Assembly (NCBI RefSeq): GCF_028867965.1
Contig: NZ_JAPQNT010000001.1
Coordinates: 186,001 to 250,000 of the forward strand
DNA: 64,000 nt
Reading direction: 5' to 3'
From: Flavobacterium sp. SUN046
GTDB lineage: Bacteria; Bacteroidota; Bacteroidia; Flavobacteriales; Flavobacteriaceae
Shown: positions 45,907 to 56,091 of the stretch, in pieces
Layout: the number at the start of each line of letters is the position of its first letter
Position numbering within the stretch: position 1 is the stretch's first letter
Translations under genes and position numbers: made by a program
Notes under the pieces: generated by a model
What the model was told of the DNA's origin: nothing
The model's input: the letters and a program-made list of their open reading frames with translations, nothing else
Database searches by the model: none

Positions 45907-47718
45907 TTAGTGATGTAAAACTTCTTCACCTGGTTTCATTGGAACATTTTGTGGGACAAAATCTTCATCGTGACCTGGTTTGCTATAATCATAAGGCCAT
46001 CTATGAACTTCAGGAATATCACCTTCCCAATTACCATGAATATGCTTGATTGGTGCTGTCCATTCTAGTGTATTTGATCTCCAAGGATTTTGAACTGTTT
46101 TCTTACCATAGAAAATACTACTAAAGAAATTGTAAATAAATACCAATTGAAACGCACCACCCACTAAAGCGAAAGTAGTAATAACAACATTCACATCTTG
46201 TAAATCATCAAATAATGGGAAGTTAGTATTTTCATAATAACGTCTTGGTAAACCAGCCATTCCAATAAAGTGCATTGGGAAGAAAACTCCATAAGCACAG
46301 ATTGCAGTTACCCAAAAGTGAACATAACCTAAAGTTTTATTCAACATTCTACCGAACATTTTAGGATACCAGTGGTAAATTCCAGCAAACATTCCGTAAA
46401 GAGCAGAAATACCCATTACTAAGTGAAAGTGAGCTACTACAAAATAAGTATCGTGAACGTTTATATCTAAAGTACTATCTCCAAGAATGATTCCTGTTAA
46501 TCCACCAGTGATGAATGTAGAAACTAATCCGATAGAGAAAAGCATTGCAGGATTTAGTTGAAGATTACCTTTCCATAAAGTTGTTATGTAATTAAATGCT
46601 TTAACAGCAGATGGAATTGCAATTAACAATGTTGTAAAAGTAAATACCGAACCTAAGAATGGATTCATACCTGAAATAAACATGTGGTGACCCCAAACAA
46701 TAGTTGATAAGAATGCAATAGCAAGAATTGACATAATCATGGCTCTGTAACCAAAAATTGGTTTACGAGAATTGGTTGCAATAACCTCAGATGTAATTCC
46801 TAATGCTGGTAATAAAATGATATAAACCTCAGGGTGTCCTAAGAACCAAAATAAGTGTTCGAAAAGTACTGGTGAACCACCTTGATAATTTAAAACTTCA
46901 CCAGCTAAATATATATCTGACAAGAAGAATGAAGTTCCAAAACTTCTATCCATTATTAACAATAATGCTGCTGATAATAAAACTGGAAATGAAATAACAC
47001 CAATTACAGCGGTAATAAAGAAAGCCCAAATTGTAAGTGGCATTCTTGTCATAGACATTCCTTTAGTTCTTAAATTAACTACTGTTACAATGTAGTTTAA
47101 TGAACCCATAAGTGATGCTGCAATAAATACGGCCATAGAAACTAACCAAAGCGTCATTCCTAATCCAGAACCAGAGATAGCTTGTGGCAATGCACTTAAC
47201 GGTGGATAAATAGTCCAACCAGCAGATGCAGGTCCAGATTCAACAAATAAAGAAGAAACCATGATTACACTTGACAAGAAGAATAACCAATAGGAAACCA
47301 TATTTAAGAATCCAGAAGCCATATCTCGTGCTCCTAGTTGGAGTGGAATAAGTAAATTACTAAAAGTTCCACTTAATGCTGCTGTTAATACAAAGAATAC
47401 CATTATGGTTCCGTGTATAGTGATTAATGACAAATAAGCTTCATTAGTCATAACACCATTTGGAGCCATTTTTTCTCCTAAAAAGAAACTAAAAACTTTA
47501 AAAGACTGTTCAGGCCATGCAAGTTGTAGTCTAAAAAGTAAAGACATACCAACACCAATTATACCCATAAATATACCTGTCAACAAATATTGTTTGGCAA
47601 TCATTTTATGGTCAATACTAAAGATATACTTTGTAATAAAAGTATCCTTATGGTGGTGTTCATGGTGATCATGTGAACTATGATCGTCGTGCGCGTGAAT
47701 ATCGTGTGCGTTACTCAT
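45907..47718 (-). CDS. coxA: Cytochrome c oxidase subunit I
   Basis: A 603-residue haem-copper oxidase subunit with 12 membrane segments. It contains the haem a / a3-CuB centre: the HPEVYI motif (FWFLGHPEVYIILLP), VWGHHMF for the CuB histidines, and DTYFVVAHFHLVMG with the two haem-ligating histidines. It reduces oxygen to water and pumps protons. The N-terminus is unusual, with ten histidines in the first 23 residues (HDIHAHDDHSSHDHHEHHH), a possible metal-binding tail. It is the last gene of the eight-gene actABCDEF-coxB-coxA block. An A-family oxidase is likely from the subunit II partner. Confidence 0.96.
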   Translation of the reverse strand: MSNAHDIHAHDDHSSHDHHEHHHKDTFITKYIFSIDHKMIAKQYLLTGIFMGIIGVGMSLLFRLQLAWPEQSFKVFSFFLGEKMAPNGVMTNEAYLSLITIHGTIMVFFVLTAALSGTFSNLLIPLQLGARDMASGFLNMVSYWLFFLSSVIMVSSLFVESGPASAGWTIYPPLSALPQAISGSGLGMTLWLVSMAVFIAASLMGSLNYIVTVVNLRTKGMSMTRMPLTIWAFFITAVIGVISFPVLLSAALLLIMDRSFGTSFFLSDIYLAGEVLNYQGGSPVLFEHLFWFLGHPEVYIILLPALGITSEVIATNSRKPIFGYRAMIMSILAIAFLSTIVWGHHMFISGMNPFLGSVFTFTTLLIAIPSAVKAFNYITTLWKGNLQLNPAMLFSIGLVSTFITGGLTGIILGDSTLDINVHDTYFVVAHFHLVMGISALYGMFAGIYHWYPKMFGRMLNKTLGYVHFWVTAICAYGVFFPMHFIGMAGLPRRYYENTNFPLFDDLQDVNVVITTFALVGGAFQLVFIYNFFSSIFYGKKTVQNPWRSNTLEWTAPIKHIHGNWEGDIPEVHRWPYDYSKPGHDEDFVPQNVPMKPGEEVLHH

Positions 47719-47746
47719 TTTATTATACTTATATTATTATACTATT

Positions 47747-48928
47747 TTATTTAACTGGCTCTTGAGCAGCCATAAGAGTTGTGTCTTTTTTTGCAGGAAT
47801 AGAATCTTTATTTGCTGTATTTGCATCGCCTTCTTTAGCTTTAGTTTCTTCTGCAGCTGCAGTTTTAACAGATTGTACTAATGAAGTTTTTCCATCCAAC
47901 CATTTTTTATAATCTTCTGGCGTATCAACTACAATTTTCATTTGCATGTTGTAGTGTGAAGCTCCACAGATTTTATTACATAACAATAAATAATCAAAAG
48001 TGTAAGGATCTAATGCTGTTTTACCTTCAGCAACAAGAGCAGTACTTTTGGTTTCTCTAATTTTATTTATATTAGCAACTTTTTCAATCATGTCTGTTGT
48101 TTCACGCATTTCTGTAGTTGTCATCGTAGGCGTAAATCCAAACTGAGTAACCATTCCTGGAACACAATTCATTTGAGCTCTAAAATGAGGCATATACATT
48201 GAGTGTAATACATCTTGAGATCTAATTTTGAATATAACTTTTTTCCCTTTTGGTAAGTGAAGTTCATCTGTAACAATATCATCCTGAGCGTTTGGATCCG
48301 CTAAATCAACTCCTAAAACATTTACTCCTTCAATTAATCTAACGTTAGCTTTACCTAATACATTGTCTTCACCAGAATATCTGGCAGTCCATTTGAATTG
48401 TTGCGCATAAATTTCAATAACAATAGGTTTTTCAACTTTTTCATCGATGAACATAATATCAGTCCATGAATAAAGTCCAAAGAATATCAATACTGCTAAA
48501 ACAATTGCGGGAATTGAACTCCAAATGAACTCTAATTTATTATTATCTGAAAAATAAGTGGCAACTTGATCTTTCCTTCCTCTATATTTATAAGAAAAAT
48601 AGAATAATAATCCTTGAGTTATGGTTTGCACCACAAAAATAAGCATCATTGAAATCCACATTAATTTGTCAACTTCTTTTCCGTGAACAGATGCAGCATT
48701 GCTCATCAATGGAAATTTACCATAGTAAACTATACAATAAACAGTTATTATATAGATAAATGCTAAAAATGCAAAAGATAAATAACCATTAACTTTATTG
48801 TCGTTATCATCAGCTACCTGATTGTTAACTTTATTTTTACCAACTTGAGTTAAATCAAAAATTTTAGTTAGTTGCCATAATGCAACTGATAATAAAACTA
48901 AAACAAGAAGTACTAATAAACTTGTCAT
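47747..48928 (-). CDS. coxB: Cytochrome c oxidase subunit II
   Basis: A 393-residue membrane-anchored subunit with three N-terminal hydrophobic segments (about 1-20, 50-70 and 90-112, then 135-155). The periplasmic cupredoxin domain carries the CuA site in LHSMYMPHFRAQMNCVPGM and CNKICGASHYNM (C-x3-C-x3-H-x2-M). About 40 residues (TTTEMRETTDMIEKV...) are inserted between the two motifs. The C-terminal tail after about residue 345 is Ala/Lys/Glu-rich and has no fused cytochrome c domain, so electrons must come from a separate cytochrome c or directly from alternative complex III. The gene lies 28 bp upstream of coxA. Confidence 0.94.
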   Translation of the reverse strand: MTSLLVLLVLVLLSVALWQLTKIFDLTQVGKNKVNNQVADDNDNKVNGYLSFAFLAFIYIITVYCIVYYGKFPLMSNAASVHGKEVDKLMWISMMLIFVVQTITQGLLFYFSYKYRGRKDQVATYFSDNNKLEFIWSSIPAIVLAVLIFFGLYSWTDIMFIDEKVEKPIVIEIYAQQFKWTARYSGEDNVLGKANVRLIEGVNVLGVDLADPNAQDDIVTDELHLPKGKKVIFKIRSQDVLHSMYMPHFRAQMNCVPGMVTQFGFTPTMTTTEMRETTDMIEKVANINKIRETKSTALVAEGKTALDPYTFDYLLLCNKICGASHYNMQMKIVVDTPEDYKKWLDGKTSLVQSVKTAAAEETKAKEGDANTANKDSIPAKKDTTLMAAQEPVK

Positions 48929-48947
48929 TTGTTGTTTACTTTAAATA

Positions 48948-50426
48948 TTAATAATGAAAATGTTTACTTTCTTCTATGAATGGATTACGTTTTGGCGTAA
49001 GAGGTGCTTTGGTTAAAGCTGTAAATACTACAAAAATAAACAATCCTAAAAAGAATAATACTGACGCGATTTCTGAAACTCCAATAAACCATTGGTCACC
49101 AACTGTAGCTGGCATAACCATATTAAAGAAATCTATATAATGTCCGCATAAAATTACAACACCTGCTCCAACAATAATTGGTGCAATTCGTTTAAAATCT
49201 GTATTGATAAGAACTAGTATTGGGAATATAAAGTTCATAACAACAGCTCCAAAAAACGGTAAATTATACTGTTCAATTCTTACTTTAAAATAAGTAACTT
49301 CTTCTGGAATATTGGCATACCAAATCAACATAAATTGTGAAAACCATAAATAGGTCCAGAAAACACTTATACCAAACATGAATTTAGATAAATCATGAAT
49401 ATGACTAGAATTAACATTTTCTAAATATCCTTTAGATTTTAGGTACAAAGTAACCATTGATATTGTTGTGATTCCGCTTACAAAGAAACTTGCAAAAACG
49501 TACCATCCAAACAATGTACTGAACCAATGCGGGTCAAATGACATTAACCAATCCCATGACATAATAGATTCTGAAACTATAAAGAAAACTAAAAATGCAG
49601 CTGACATTTTAAAATTCTTTTTATAAAAAGTATTATCAGCAGCCTCATCTTGAGACAAACAATTTTTTCTTGAAAAATAACGGTATAAATTCCAACCTAA
49701 TAAAAAGATGGCAGCTCTAGAAATCCAGAAAGCAAAATTCAAATAACCAGATTTACCAGCTATCATTTCGTCATAATTTTCACTGCCTTTTACAGTAATT
49801 CCTTTTTCCATCCAAGCAAATAAATGATTTGATTCAAATATGTGTGTTCCGGTGACAATAAGAATAATAAAGAAAATAACAGACCCAACTGGTAAATAAG
49901 CTGTAATTCCTTGCATAACTCTAAACAATACTGGAGACCAACCTGCTTGAGCAACTTGTTGGATTGCATAAAAAGCTAAAGCTCCCAAAGAAACTAACAT
50001 GAAAAAGATACAAGCTACATACAAAGCAGCCCATGGTTTGTTTTGTAATTGATGAAAAACATGTTGAACATGTTCTTTGTGTTCTTTTTCTTCATCAATT
50101 TTAGTTTCTTTAGAAACGTGTTTTGTATTTTCAACTACTGCTACAACTTCTGCTTTTGCAGTATCAATTTTAGTAGTAAGAGAATCATTTTTTACTGTTA
50201 ATGAATCAGTAACAGCAACTGCTTTAGTCTCAGCAGGTGGAACTAAAGCATGAGTTTCTTTAGCTTCAGCTTCTACTTTATGTCCTTCATGATGGCTAGC
50301 AGCAACTATTTTTTCTGCTTCTTCTACAGTATTTGGAGCAGACAAAAAACCATAAGCAATACCTACTAATCCTAAAATCATAAGGATAAGTGCTGTGGTT
50401 CTTAATTTATTTGAAAATGTATACAT
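48948..50426 (-). CDS. actF: Alternative complex III subunit ActF (quinol:cytochrome c oxidoreductase membrane subunit)
   Basis: A 492-residue membrane protein with about ten hydrophobic segments, the sixth subunit of alternative complex III, a quinol:cytochrome c oxidoreductase that replaces the bc1 complex in Bacteroidota. The membrane core (WAALYVACIFFMLVSLGALAFY onward; SMSWDW region MSWDWLMSFDPHWFSTLFGWYVF) matches the family. Between the first and second membrane segments lies a Glu/Lys/Ala/Val-rich insert of roughly 90 residues (about 42-132), so the protein is longer than the core family. It is the last act gene before coxB (20 bp away). Confidence 0.88.
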   Translation of the reverse strand: MYTFSNKLRTTALILMILGLVGIAYGFLSAPNTVEEAEKIVAASHHEGHKVEAEAKETHALVPPAETKAVAVTDSLTVKNDSLTTKIDTAKAEVVAVVENTKHVSKETKIDEEKEHKEHVQHVFHQLQNKPWAALYVACIFFMLVSLGALAFYAIQQVAQAGWSPVLFRVMQGITAYLPVGSVIFFIILIVTGTHIFESNHLFAWMEKGITVKGSENYDEMIAGKSGYLNFAFWISRAAIFLLGWNLYRYFSRKNCLSQDEAADNTFYKKNFKMSAAFLVFFIVSESIMSWDWLMSFDPHWFSTLFGWYVFASFFVSGITTISMVTLYLKSKGYLENVNSSHIHDLSKFMFGISVFWTYLWFSQFMLIWYANIPEEVTYFKVRIEQYNLPFFGAVVMNFIFPILVLINTDFKRIAPIIVGAGVVILCGHYIDFFNMVMPATVGDQWFIGVSEIASVLFFLGLFIFVVFTALTKAPLTPKRNPFIEESKHFHY

Positions 50427-50456
50427 ATCTATAAGAATCTGTTTGTTCTACAATTA

Positions 50457-51014
50457 TTATTGGGCACCTTTAAGTTTCATTACATAAGCTGCAACCATCC
50501 AACGTTCTTTTTGATTCAATTGATTCGCATAAGAACCCATTGAGTTTAAACCAAAATTGATTACGTGGTTAACACTTCCTTCAGTAATTTCTCTATCAGC
50601 ATAACTTGGCACTCCTAAAAATTTACCTTGAGTTACTAACCAACCTTTTCCATTACCTTCGTTTCCATGACAAATAGCGCAATAAATTTCAAATAATTCT
50701 TGAGCTTTTGTCATGTCTATTGAGGCAGGATCTAAAGGAGATTTAGAATTTAATTTTGCTGCATTATAGCCGTCTGTAGAATTTGCAAATTCATAAGGTA
50801 CATATCCTCTTTTTACTGTACCTACTGGAGGCAATTGCCCTTCTTTACCTTTCAATCCTGTTGGAGAATTAAAAGCAGTGGATTCAGAATAGGTTTCATA
50901 AGCTACCGATTCATACATGTTTGGCATGTACTGGTAATTAGGAGAATTATTATCCTTGCAAGAAGAAAGAGATAGTATCCCTAAAACTAATGCTATTTTT
51001 AATAAACTTTTCAT
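50457..51014 (-). CDS. actE: Alternative complex III subunit ActE, mono-haem cytochrome c lipoprotein
   Basis: A 185-residue lipoprotein (signal MKSLLKIALVLGILSLSSCK, cysteine 19) with one haem c motif, CAICH (112-116), in a cytochrome c class I fold; the C-terminal SMGSYANQLNQKERWMVAAYV supplies a methionine ligand candidate. It sits on the periplasmic face of alternative complex III and probably passes electrons to the oxidase. It follows actD by 6 bp. Confidence 0.9.
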   Translation of the reverse strand: MKSLLKIALVLGILSLSSCKDNNSPNYQYMPNMYESVAYETYSESTAFNSPTGLKGKEGQLPPVGTVKRGYVPYEFANSTDGYNAAKLNSKSPLDPASIDMTKAQELFEIYCAICHGNEGNGKGWLVTQGKFLGVPSYADREITEGSVNHVINFGLNSMGSYANQLNQKERWMVAAYVMKLKGAQ

Positions 51015-51020
51015 GTCTGT

Positions 51021-51548
51021 TTAGTGCTTTTCAATTACTTTAACTTCAACTGCACCTGTACTTTTAAGAAAAGAAGTCAATTCTTCTTCATTATTATTTA
51101 CAGCTACTTCCATTAAAAAATGGTCATCGGTTGTTCTCACATCTGGATTTTCAGCTTCCTTGAACGGCCATAATTTACTTCTCATATAAAAAGTAATAAC
51201 CATTAAGTGCGCTGCAAAAAATACTGTCATTTCAAACATTACTGGCACGAAGGCTGGCATATTTTGAATGTAGCTCATACTAGGTTTTCCACCGATATCT
51301 TGTGGCCAATCTTGAATCATTATATAATCCATCATTGTTGTTGCTACTGAAAGTCCAATACATCCGTAGATGAAAGCACAAATAGCTAATCGTGTTGATG
51401 GTAAACCCATTGCCTTATCCAATCCGTGAACCGGAAATGGAGTAAAAACTTCTTCAATATGATGATGTGCTTTTCTTGTTTGCTTTACAGCATCCATTAA
51501 AATATCATCATCATTGTATATAGCGTGTATAACTTTATTACTACTCAT
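51021..51548 (-). CDS. actD: Alternative complex III subunit ActD (DUF3341)
   Basis: The 175-residue protein matches DUF3341. It begins with a soluble part (HAIYNDDDILMDAVKQTRKAHHHIEEVFTPFPVHGLDKAMGL) and has two membrane helices at about 58-78 and 98-118. ActD helps to anchor the complex; no catalytic role is known. It is 8 bp after actC and 6 bp before actE. Confidence 0.92.
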   Translation of the reverse strand: MSSNKVIHAIYNDDDILMDAVKQTRKAHHHIEEVFTPFPVHGLDKAMGLPSTRLAICAFIYGCIGLSVATTMMDYIMIQDWPQDIGGKPSMSYIQNMPAFVPVMFEMTVFFAAHLMVITFYMRSKLWPFKEAENPDVRTTDDHFLMEVAVNNNEEELTSFLKSTGAVEVKVIEKH

Positions 51549-51556
51549 AACAAATA

Positions 51557-52966
51557 CTAATGTTTTTCTGAATGATTATGATCTTCTGATTCTCTTCGTT
51601 TTTTGTAATATTCACCAGAAGATTTCAATATTGTTTTAACCTCTGCTTGAGCAATTACTGGAAATGTTCTAGCATATAATAAGAATAATACAAAGAAGAA
51701 TCCGATAGTTCCTGTGAAAATACCAATATCTATAAATGTTGGAGAAAACATTGTCCAAGAAGATGGAAGGTAATCTCTGTGTAACGAAGTAACGATAATA
51801 ACGAAACGCTCGAACCACATACCAATATTTACAACAATTGAAATTATAAATGAGAACATAATGCTTGTTCTTAATTTTTTTGACCACATAAATTGAGGTG
51901 AAAAAACATTACAAGTCATCATTGACCAATATGCCCACCAGTATGGTCCAGTAGCTCTATTTAAGAAAGCATATTGTTCATATTCTACTCCAGAATACCA
52001 AGCTACAAATAACTCAGTAATATATGCTACACCAACAATAGAACCAGTAATCATGATTACAATATTCATTAATTCGATGTGTTGCACTGTAATGTATGCC
52101 TCAAGATTAGAAACTTTTCTCATAATAATAAGCAATGTATTCACCATTGCAAAACCAGAGAAAACCGCACCAGCAACGAAGTATGGAGGAAAAATTGTAG
52201 TGTGCCAACCTGGAACTATAGAAGTAGCAAAGTCAAATGATACAATTGTATGTACAGAAAGTACAAGTGGAGTTGCTAAACCTGCAAGTACTAATGATAC
52301 TTCTTCAAAACGTTGCCAATCTTTAGCTCTACCACTCCAACCAAAACTTAATATAGAATAAACTTTTTTATTAAATGGAGTTACAGCTCTATCTCTTAGC
52401 ATTGCAAAATCTGGAAGTAAACCAGTCCACCAAAAAACAAGTGATACTGATAAATAAGTAGAAATTGCAAATACGTCCCAAAGTAATGGCGAGTTAAAGT
52501 TAACCCACAAAGAACCAAACTGATTCGGAATTGGAACTACCCAATACGCTAACCAAGGACGACCCATGTGAATAATTGGAAATAATCCTGCTTGAACAAC
52601 AGAAAAAATTGTCATTGCTTCAGCAGATCGGTTAATTGCCATTCTCCATCGTTGACGGAAAAGCAACAATACTGCAGAAATCAACGTTCCTGCGTGACCG
52701 ATACCAACCCACCAAACGAAATTGGTAATATCCCATGCCCAACCTACAGTTTTATTTAGTCCCCAAGAACCAATACCTGTAGAAATGGTATATATGATAC
52801 AACCTACTCCCCAAAGGAAAGCTGCTAATGCGATTGAAAAAACGGTCCACCATTGTTTGTTTGCTCTTCCTTCAACAGGCGCAGCTACATCGACAGTCAC
52901 ATCGTGATAACTTTTATCACCAATAACTAATGGTTTTCTAATGGGTGCTTCGTAATGAGACGACAT
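51557..52966 (-). CDS. actC: Alternative complex III subunit ActC (NrfD-like quinol-oxidising membrane subunit)
   Basis: A 469-residue NrfD/PsrC-family protein with about ten membrane segments. It is the proposed quinol-binding subunit of alternative complex III. Family motifs include FVWWVGIGHAGTLISAVLLLFRQRWRMAINRSAEAMT and IHMGRPWLAYWVVPIPNQ. A homologous subunit is ActF. It lies 37 bp after actB and 8 bp before actD. Confidence 0.94.
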   Translation of the reverse strand: MSSHYEAPIRKPLVIGDKSYHDVTVDVAAPVEGRANKQWWTVFSIALAAFLWGVGCIIYTISTGIGSWGLNKTVGWAWDITNFVWWVGIGHAGTLISAVLLLFRQRWRMAINRSAEAMTIFSVVQAGLFPIIHMGRPWLAYWVVPIPNQFGSLWVNFNSPLLWDVFAISTYLSVSLVFWWTGLLPDFAMLRDRAVTPFNKKVYSILSFGWSGRAKDWQRFEEVSLVLAGLATPLVLSVHTIVSFDFATSIVPGWHTTIFPPYFVAGAVFSGFAMVNTLLIIMRKVSNLEAYITVQHIELMNIVIMITGSIVGVAYITELFVAWYSGVEYEQYAFLNRATGPYWWAYWSMMTCNVFSPQFMWSKKLRTSIMFSFIISIVVNIGMWFERFVIIVTSLHRDYLPSSWTMFSPTFIDIGIFTGTIGFFFVLFLLYARTFPVIAQAEVKTILKSSGEYYKKRRESEDHNHSEKH

Positions 52967-53003
52967 AATCCTTTATCTTGTTTCTTAATTAATCTTTTTA
53001 AAA

Positions 53004-56000
53004 CTAGGTATTTCTTACTTTAACGTGGTAAATAACGTTTGGTTTAGTTCCAACGTGCTCCAATAAGTGATACATTCTGTCATCTTCATGTAATTCTGTT
53101 ACTTTAGATTCAGTATCATTTATATCTCCAAATATCATTGCTCCGGTAGAACAAGCATTCGAACATGCTGTTTGGAATTCGCCATCTTTAATTACTCTTC
53201 CATCACGTTTTGCATCAAGAATAGTTTTTTGTGTCATTTGAATACACATAGAACATTTTTCCATAACTCCACGAGAACGAACGTTTACATCTGGATTTAA
53301 AACCATGCGACCTAAATCATCATTCATGTGATAATCAAATTCGCTGTTTTTATTGTATAAGAACCAGTTGAAACGACGTACTTTATAAGGACAGTTGTTA
53401 GCACAATAACGTGTACCAACACATCTGTTGTAAGCCATTTGATTTTGACCTTGACGTCCGTGTGATGTTGCCGCAACAGGACAAACAGTTTCACAAGGCG
53501 CATGATTACAATGTTGACACATTACCGGTTGGAAAGCAACTTGTGGATTGTCTGCAGGATTTTCCATACTTCCAAAACCACCTAATGAACCTTTTTCACC
53601 AAATAATCCGTCGAAATTTTCTTTCTTTTCATTATCTCCAGCGAAAGTATCCTCAGATGAATAATATCTATCGATACGCAACCAATGCATATCACGACTT
53701 CTTCTTACTTCAGATTTACCAACAACAGGAACATTATTTTCAGCATGACAAGCAATAACACAAGCTCCACAACCAGTACATGCATTCAAGTCAATAGATA
53801 AATTGAAATGATGACCGGTTGAACGATCAAAAGATTCCCATAAATCGACTTTAGTTGCTTCTACTTCTTTGTGATCTAAAGATACCATAGGAACTGGATT
53901 CCATTCATGTTTATCTTTAGACGTATTAAAAATTTCTAATGTAGTTTCTCTAACAATATCGCCTCTACCCATTAAAGTTCGTTGTGATTGTACACATGCA
54001 AACTCATGTTCTCCATTTCCTTTAGAAATAGTTACCGATTGAACATTATTAAAGTTATTATATAATGAATAGGCATTAATTCCTATTTGCATTTCTTCTT
54101 TTAAGGCTGCTTTTTTACCATAACCTAAAGCTAAACCTAAAGTTCCAACCGCTTGACCTGGTTGAACAATTACAGGTACATTTTCAATTTTTGTACCGTT
54201 TACTGTTAAAGTAGCATAACTTCCGTTAAGACCACCATTAGCAACGATTCTGTTTTGTAAACCTAATGTTTTAGCATCAGCTTGTGAAACAGTAACATAA
54301 TTATCCCATGAAACTCTTGTAATTGGATCTGGAAACTCTTGCAACCAAGGATTGTTAGCTTGTTGACCATCACCTAAACCTGTTTTAGTATATAAAACTA
54401 ATTCAAAACCTTGAGCTGCTTTAGATTGCGCTAGCATTGAAGCGGCAACATTGTATTCACCAGTTCCACCAGCAATAGCAGTTTGAGTTCCGAAAACACC
54501 ATCATGAAGTACTTGATTCCAAGTAGATGCACCGATGAATGAAATTGAATTTGCTTTTATGTAATCGTAATAATTTCCTGTAATTCCGTTCCAAGACATT
54601 AAAGCTTCTTGAAACTGTTTAGTATTAAATAATGGACGAATTGTAGGTTGAACTAGAGAATAAACTCCTTTAGTCAACATGTGATCATTCCAAGATTCTA
54701 AATAATGAGGTGCAGCGGCAGCAATTGTTGTTTTTTCTGCAGTTTCATCTTCTTTCAAAGAGAATGCTACCGATGTTTTAACTTTTTTAAGTCCGTCAAC
54801 AAAGTATTTGCTATTTGCTAAAGTGTAAACTGGGTTTACGCCACTCATAATTAATGTATGCACTTTTTCAGCATTCATATCAGTAATTAACTCAGCAACT
54901 TTTTCATTAGAACCTTTTCTTATTAATCTGGCACCAGCAGTTGCTAATGCTTCACTTTTTAGCACTTGATTAATTGCAATAACTAATAATTGTGCGTTTT
55001 TATCTTGTATACCAGAAACCAAAAGACCTTTAGAACCAGCAGCTTTTAATTGATTAGCAGCTTTAACAACTTCGGCTTCTTTGTCTATTTTACCAGTAGA
55101 TACTGATGATCCTGTAATGATATTATAAATTTTAACTAATGCTTGTTTTTGACTAGCAACTGACATTGGAATTCTTCTATCAGCAGCAGCACCAGAAAGT
55201 GTCATATTTGCTTCAAATTGATAGTGCTTAGACATTTTTCCAGCTTGTGGAATTCTGCCTTTGGCATAACCTGAATCATAACTTCCGCCTTGCCAATCTC
55301 CTAAGAAATCTGCATCTAAAGAAACTATTGTATTTGCTTTAGAAAAATCATAATCTGCTAACGCTCTTTCACCATAAACTGCTTCAAAAGCATCTAAAGC
55401 TGGAGATTCTGAAACCGCATCATAAACAACGTGCTTAGCAGTTGGATTTTTCGCAATAAAATCGGCAATTAATTTTTCTGTAGAAGGACTTGCAAGTGTA
55501 TTTGTTAGTAAAACTACTTGTTTACCAGAAGACTTTGCTTCTGCCAAACTTGATTTAATCTTTGCATCAACCTCACTCCAACCTGCAGATTTTGCATTAA
55601 TTTTTGGAGATTTAAGACGCATACTATCATATAATGATAATACCGAAGCGTGAACTCTTGCATTGGCTGCAAATTTCGCGCCTTCTATTTTGTTATTTTC
55701 AATTTTGATTGGACGGCCTTCTCTTGTTTTAACTAAAAGATTTGCAAAATCAAATCCGTCAAACATAGTTGTAGCATAAAAATCAGCTACACCAGGAATA
55801 ATACTATCTGGTTGAACTACATAAGGAATTGATTTATGAACTGGTCCTTCACATGCTGCCAACGAAGCGGCTGCAGTTGTAAAACCAACATACTTTAAGA
55901 AATCACGACGAGTAGTTGATGAAGAAGATAATGATTCGTCTGAAAGAAATTCAGCAGTAGGAATTTCTTCCACGAATTCATTATTTCTAAGGGTCTCAAC

Positions 56001-56060
56001 AATAGAACTATTTTCGTTTAGTTCCTCAACACTTTTCCAGTATTTTTTGTTAGATGACAT
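53004..56060 (-). CDS. actB: Alternative complex III subunit ActB (Tat-exported iron-sulfur / molybdopterin-like fusion)
   Basis: The 1,018-residue protein has a twin-arginine motif (TTRRDFLKYVGF, RR at 51-52) after an unusually long N-terminal region. Residues of about 80-720 form a molybdopterin oxidoreductase-like domain that in ActB binds no molybdenum cofactor. The C-terminal 270 residues carry ferredoxin-type clusters in CTGCGACVIACHAENN, CQHCNHAPCETVCPV, CVGTRYCANNCPY and CSMCIQ...CSNACSTGA, suiting four iron-sulfur clusters. It relays electrons from ActC to the haem subunits. It sits between actA and actC. Confidence 0.94.
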   Translation of the reverse strand: MSSNKKYWKSVEELNENSSIVETLRNNEFVEEIPTAEFLSDESLSSSSTTRRDFLKYVGFTTAAASLAACEGPVHKSIPYVVQPDSIIPGVADFYATTMFDGFDFANLLVKTREGRPIKIENNKIEGAKFAANARVHASVLSLYDSMRLKSPKINAKSAGWSEVDAKIKSSLAEAKSSGKQVVLLTNTLASPSTEKLIADFIAKNPTAKHVVYDAVSESPALDAFEAVYGERALADYDFSKANTIVSLDADFLGDWQGGSYDSGYAKGRIPQAGKMSKHYQFEANMTLSGAAADRRIPMSVASQKQALVKIYNIITGSSVSTGKIDKEAEVVKAANQLKAAGSKGLLVSGIQDKNAQLLVIAINQVLKSEALATAGARLIRKGSNEKVAELITDMNAEKVHTLIMSGVNPVYTLANSKYFVDGLKKVKTSVAFSLKEDETAEKTTIAAAAPHYLESWNDHMLTKGVYSLVQPTIRPLFNTKQFQEALMSWNGITGNYYDYIKANSISFIGASTWNQVLHDGVFGTQTAIAGGTGEYNVAASMLAQSKAAQGFELVLYTKTGLGDGQQANNPWLQEFPDPITRVSWDNYVTVSQADAKTLGLQNRIVANGGLNGSYATLTVNGTKIENVPVIVQPGQAVGTLGLALGYGKKAALKEEMQIGINAYSLYNNFNNVQSVTISKGNGEHEFACVQSQRTLMGRGDIVRETTLEIFNTSKDKHEWNPVPMVSLDHKEVEATKVDLWESFDRSTGHHFNLSIDLNACTGCGACVIACHAENNVPVVGKSEVRRSRDMHWLRIDRYYSSEDTFAGDNEKKENFDGLFGEKGSLGGFGSMENPADNPQVAFQPVMCQHCNHAPCETVCPVAATSHGRQGQNQMAYNRCVGTRYCANNCPYKVRRFNWFLYNKNSEFDYHMNDDLGRMVLNPDVNVRSRGVMEKCSMCIQMTQKTILDAKRDGRVIKDGEFQTACSNACSTGAMIFGDINDTESKVTELHEDDRMYHLLEHVGTKPNVIYHVKVRNT

Positions 56061-56091
56061 CGTATATAAATATTAGCTTCTTAATAATTAA

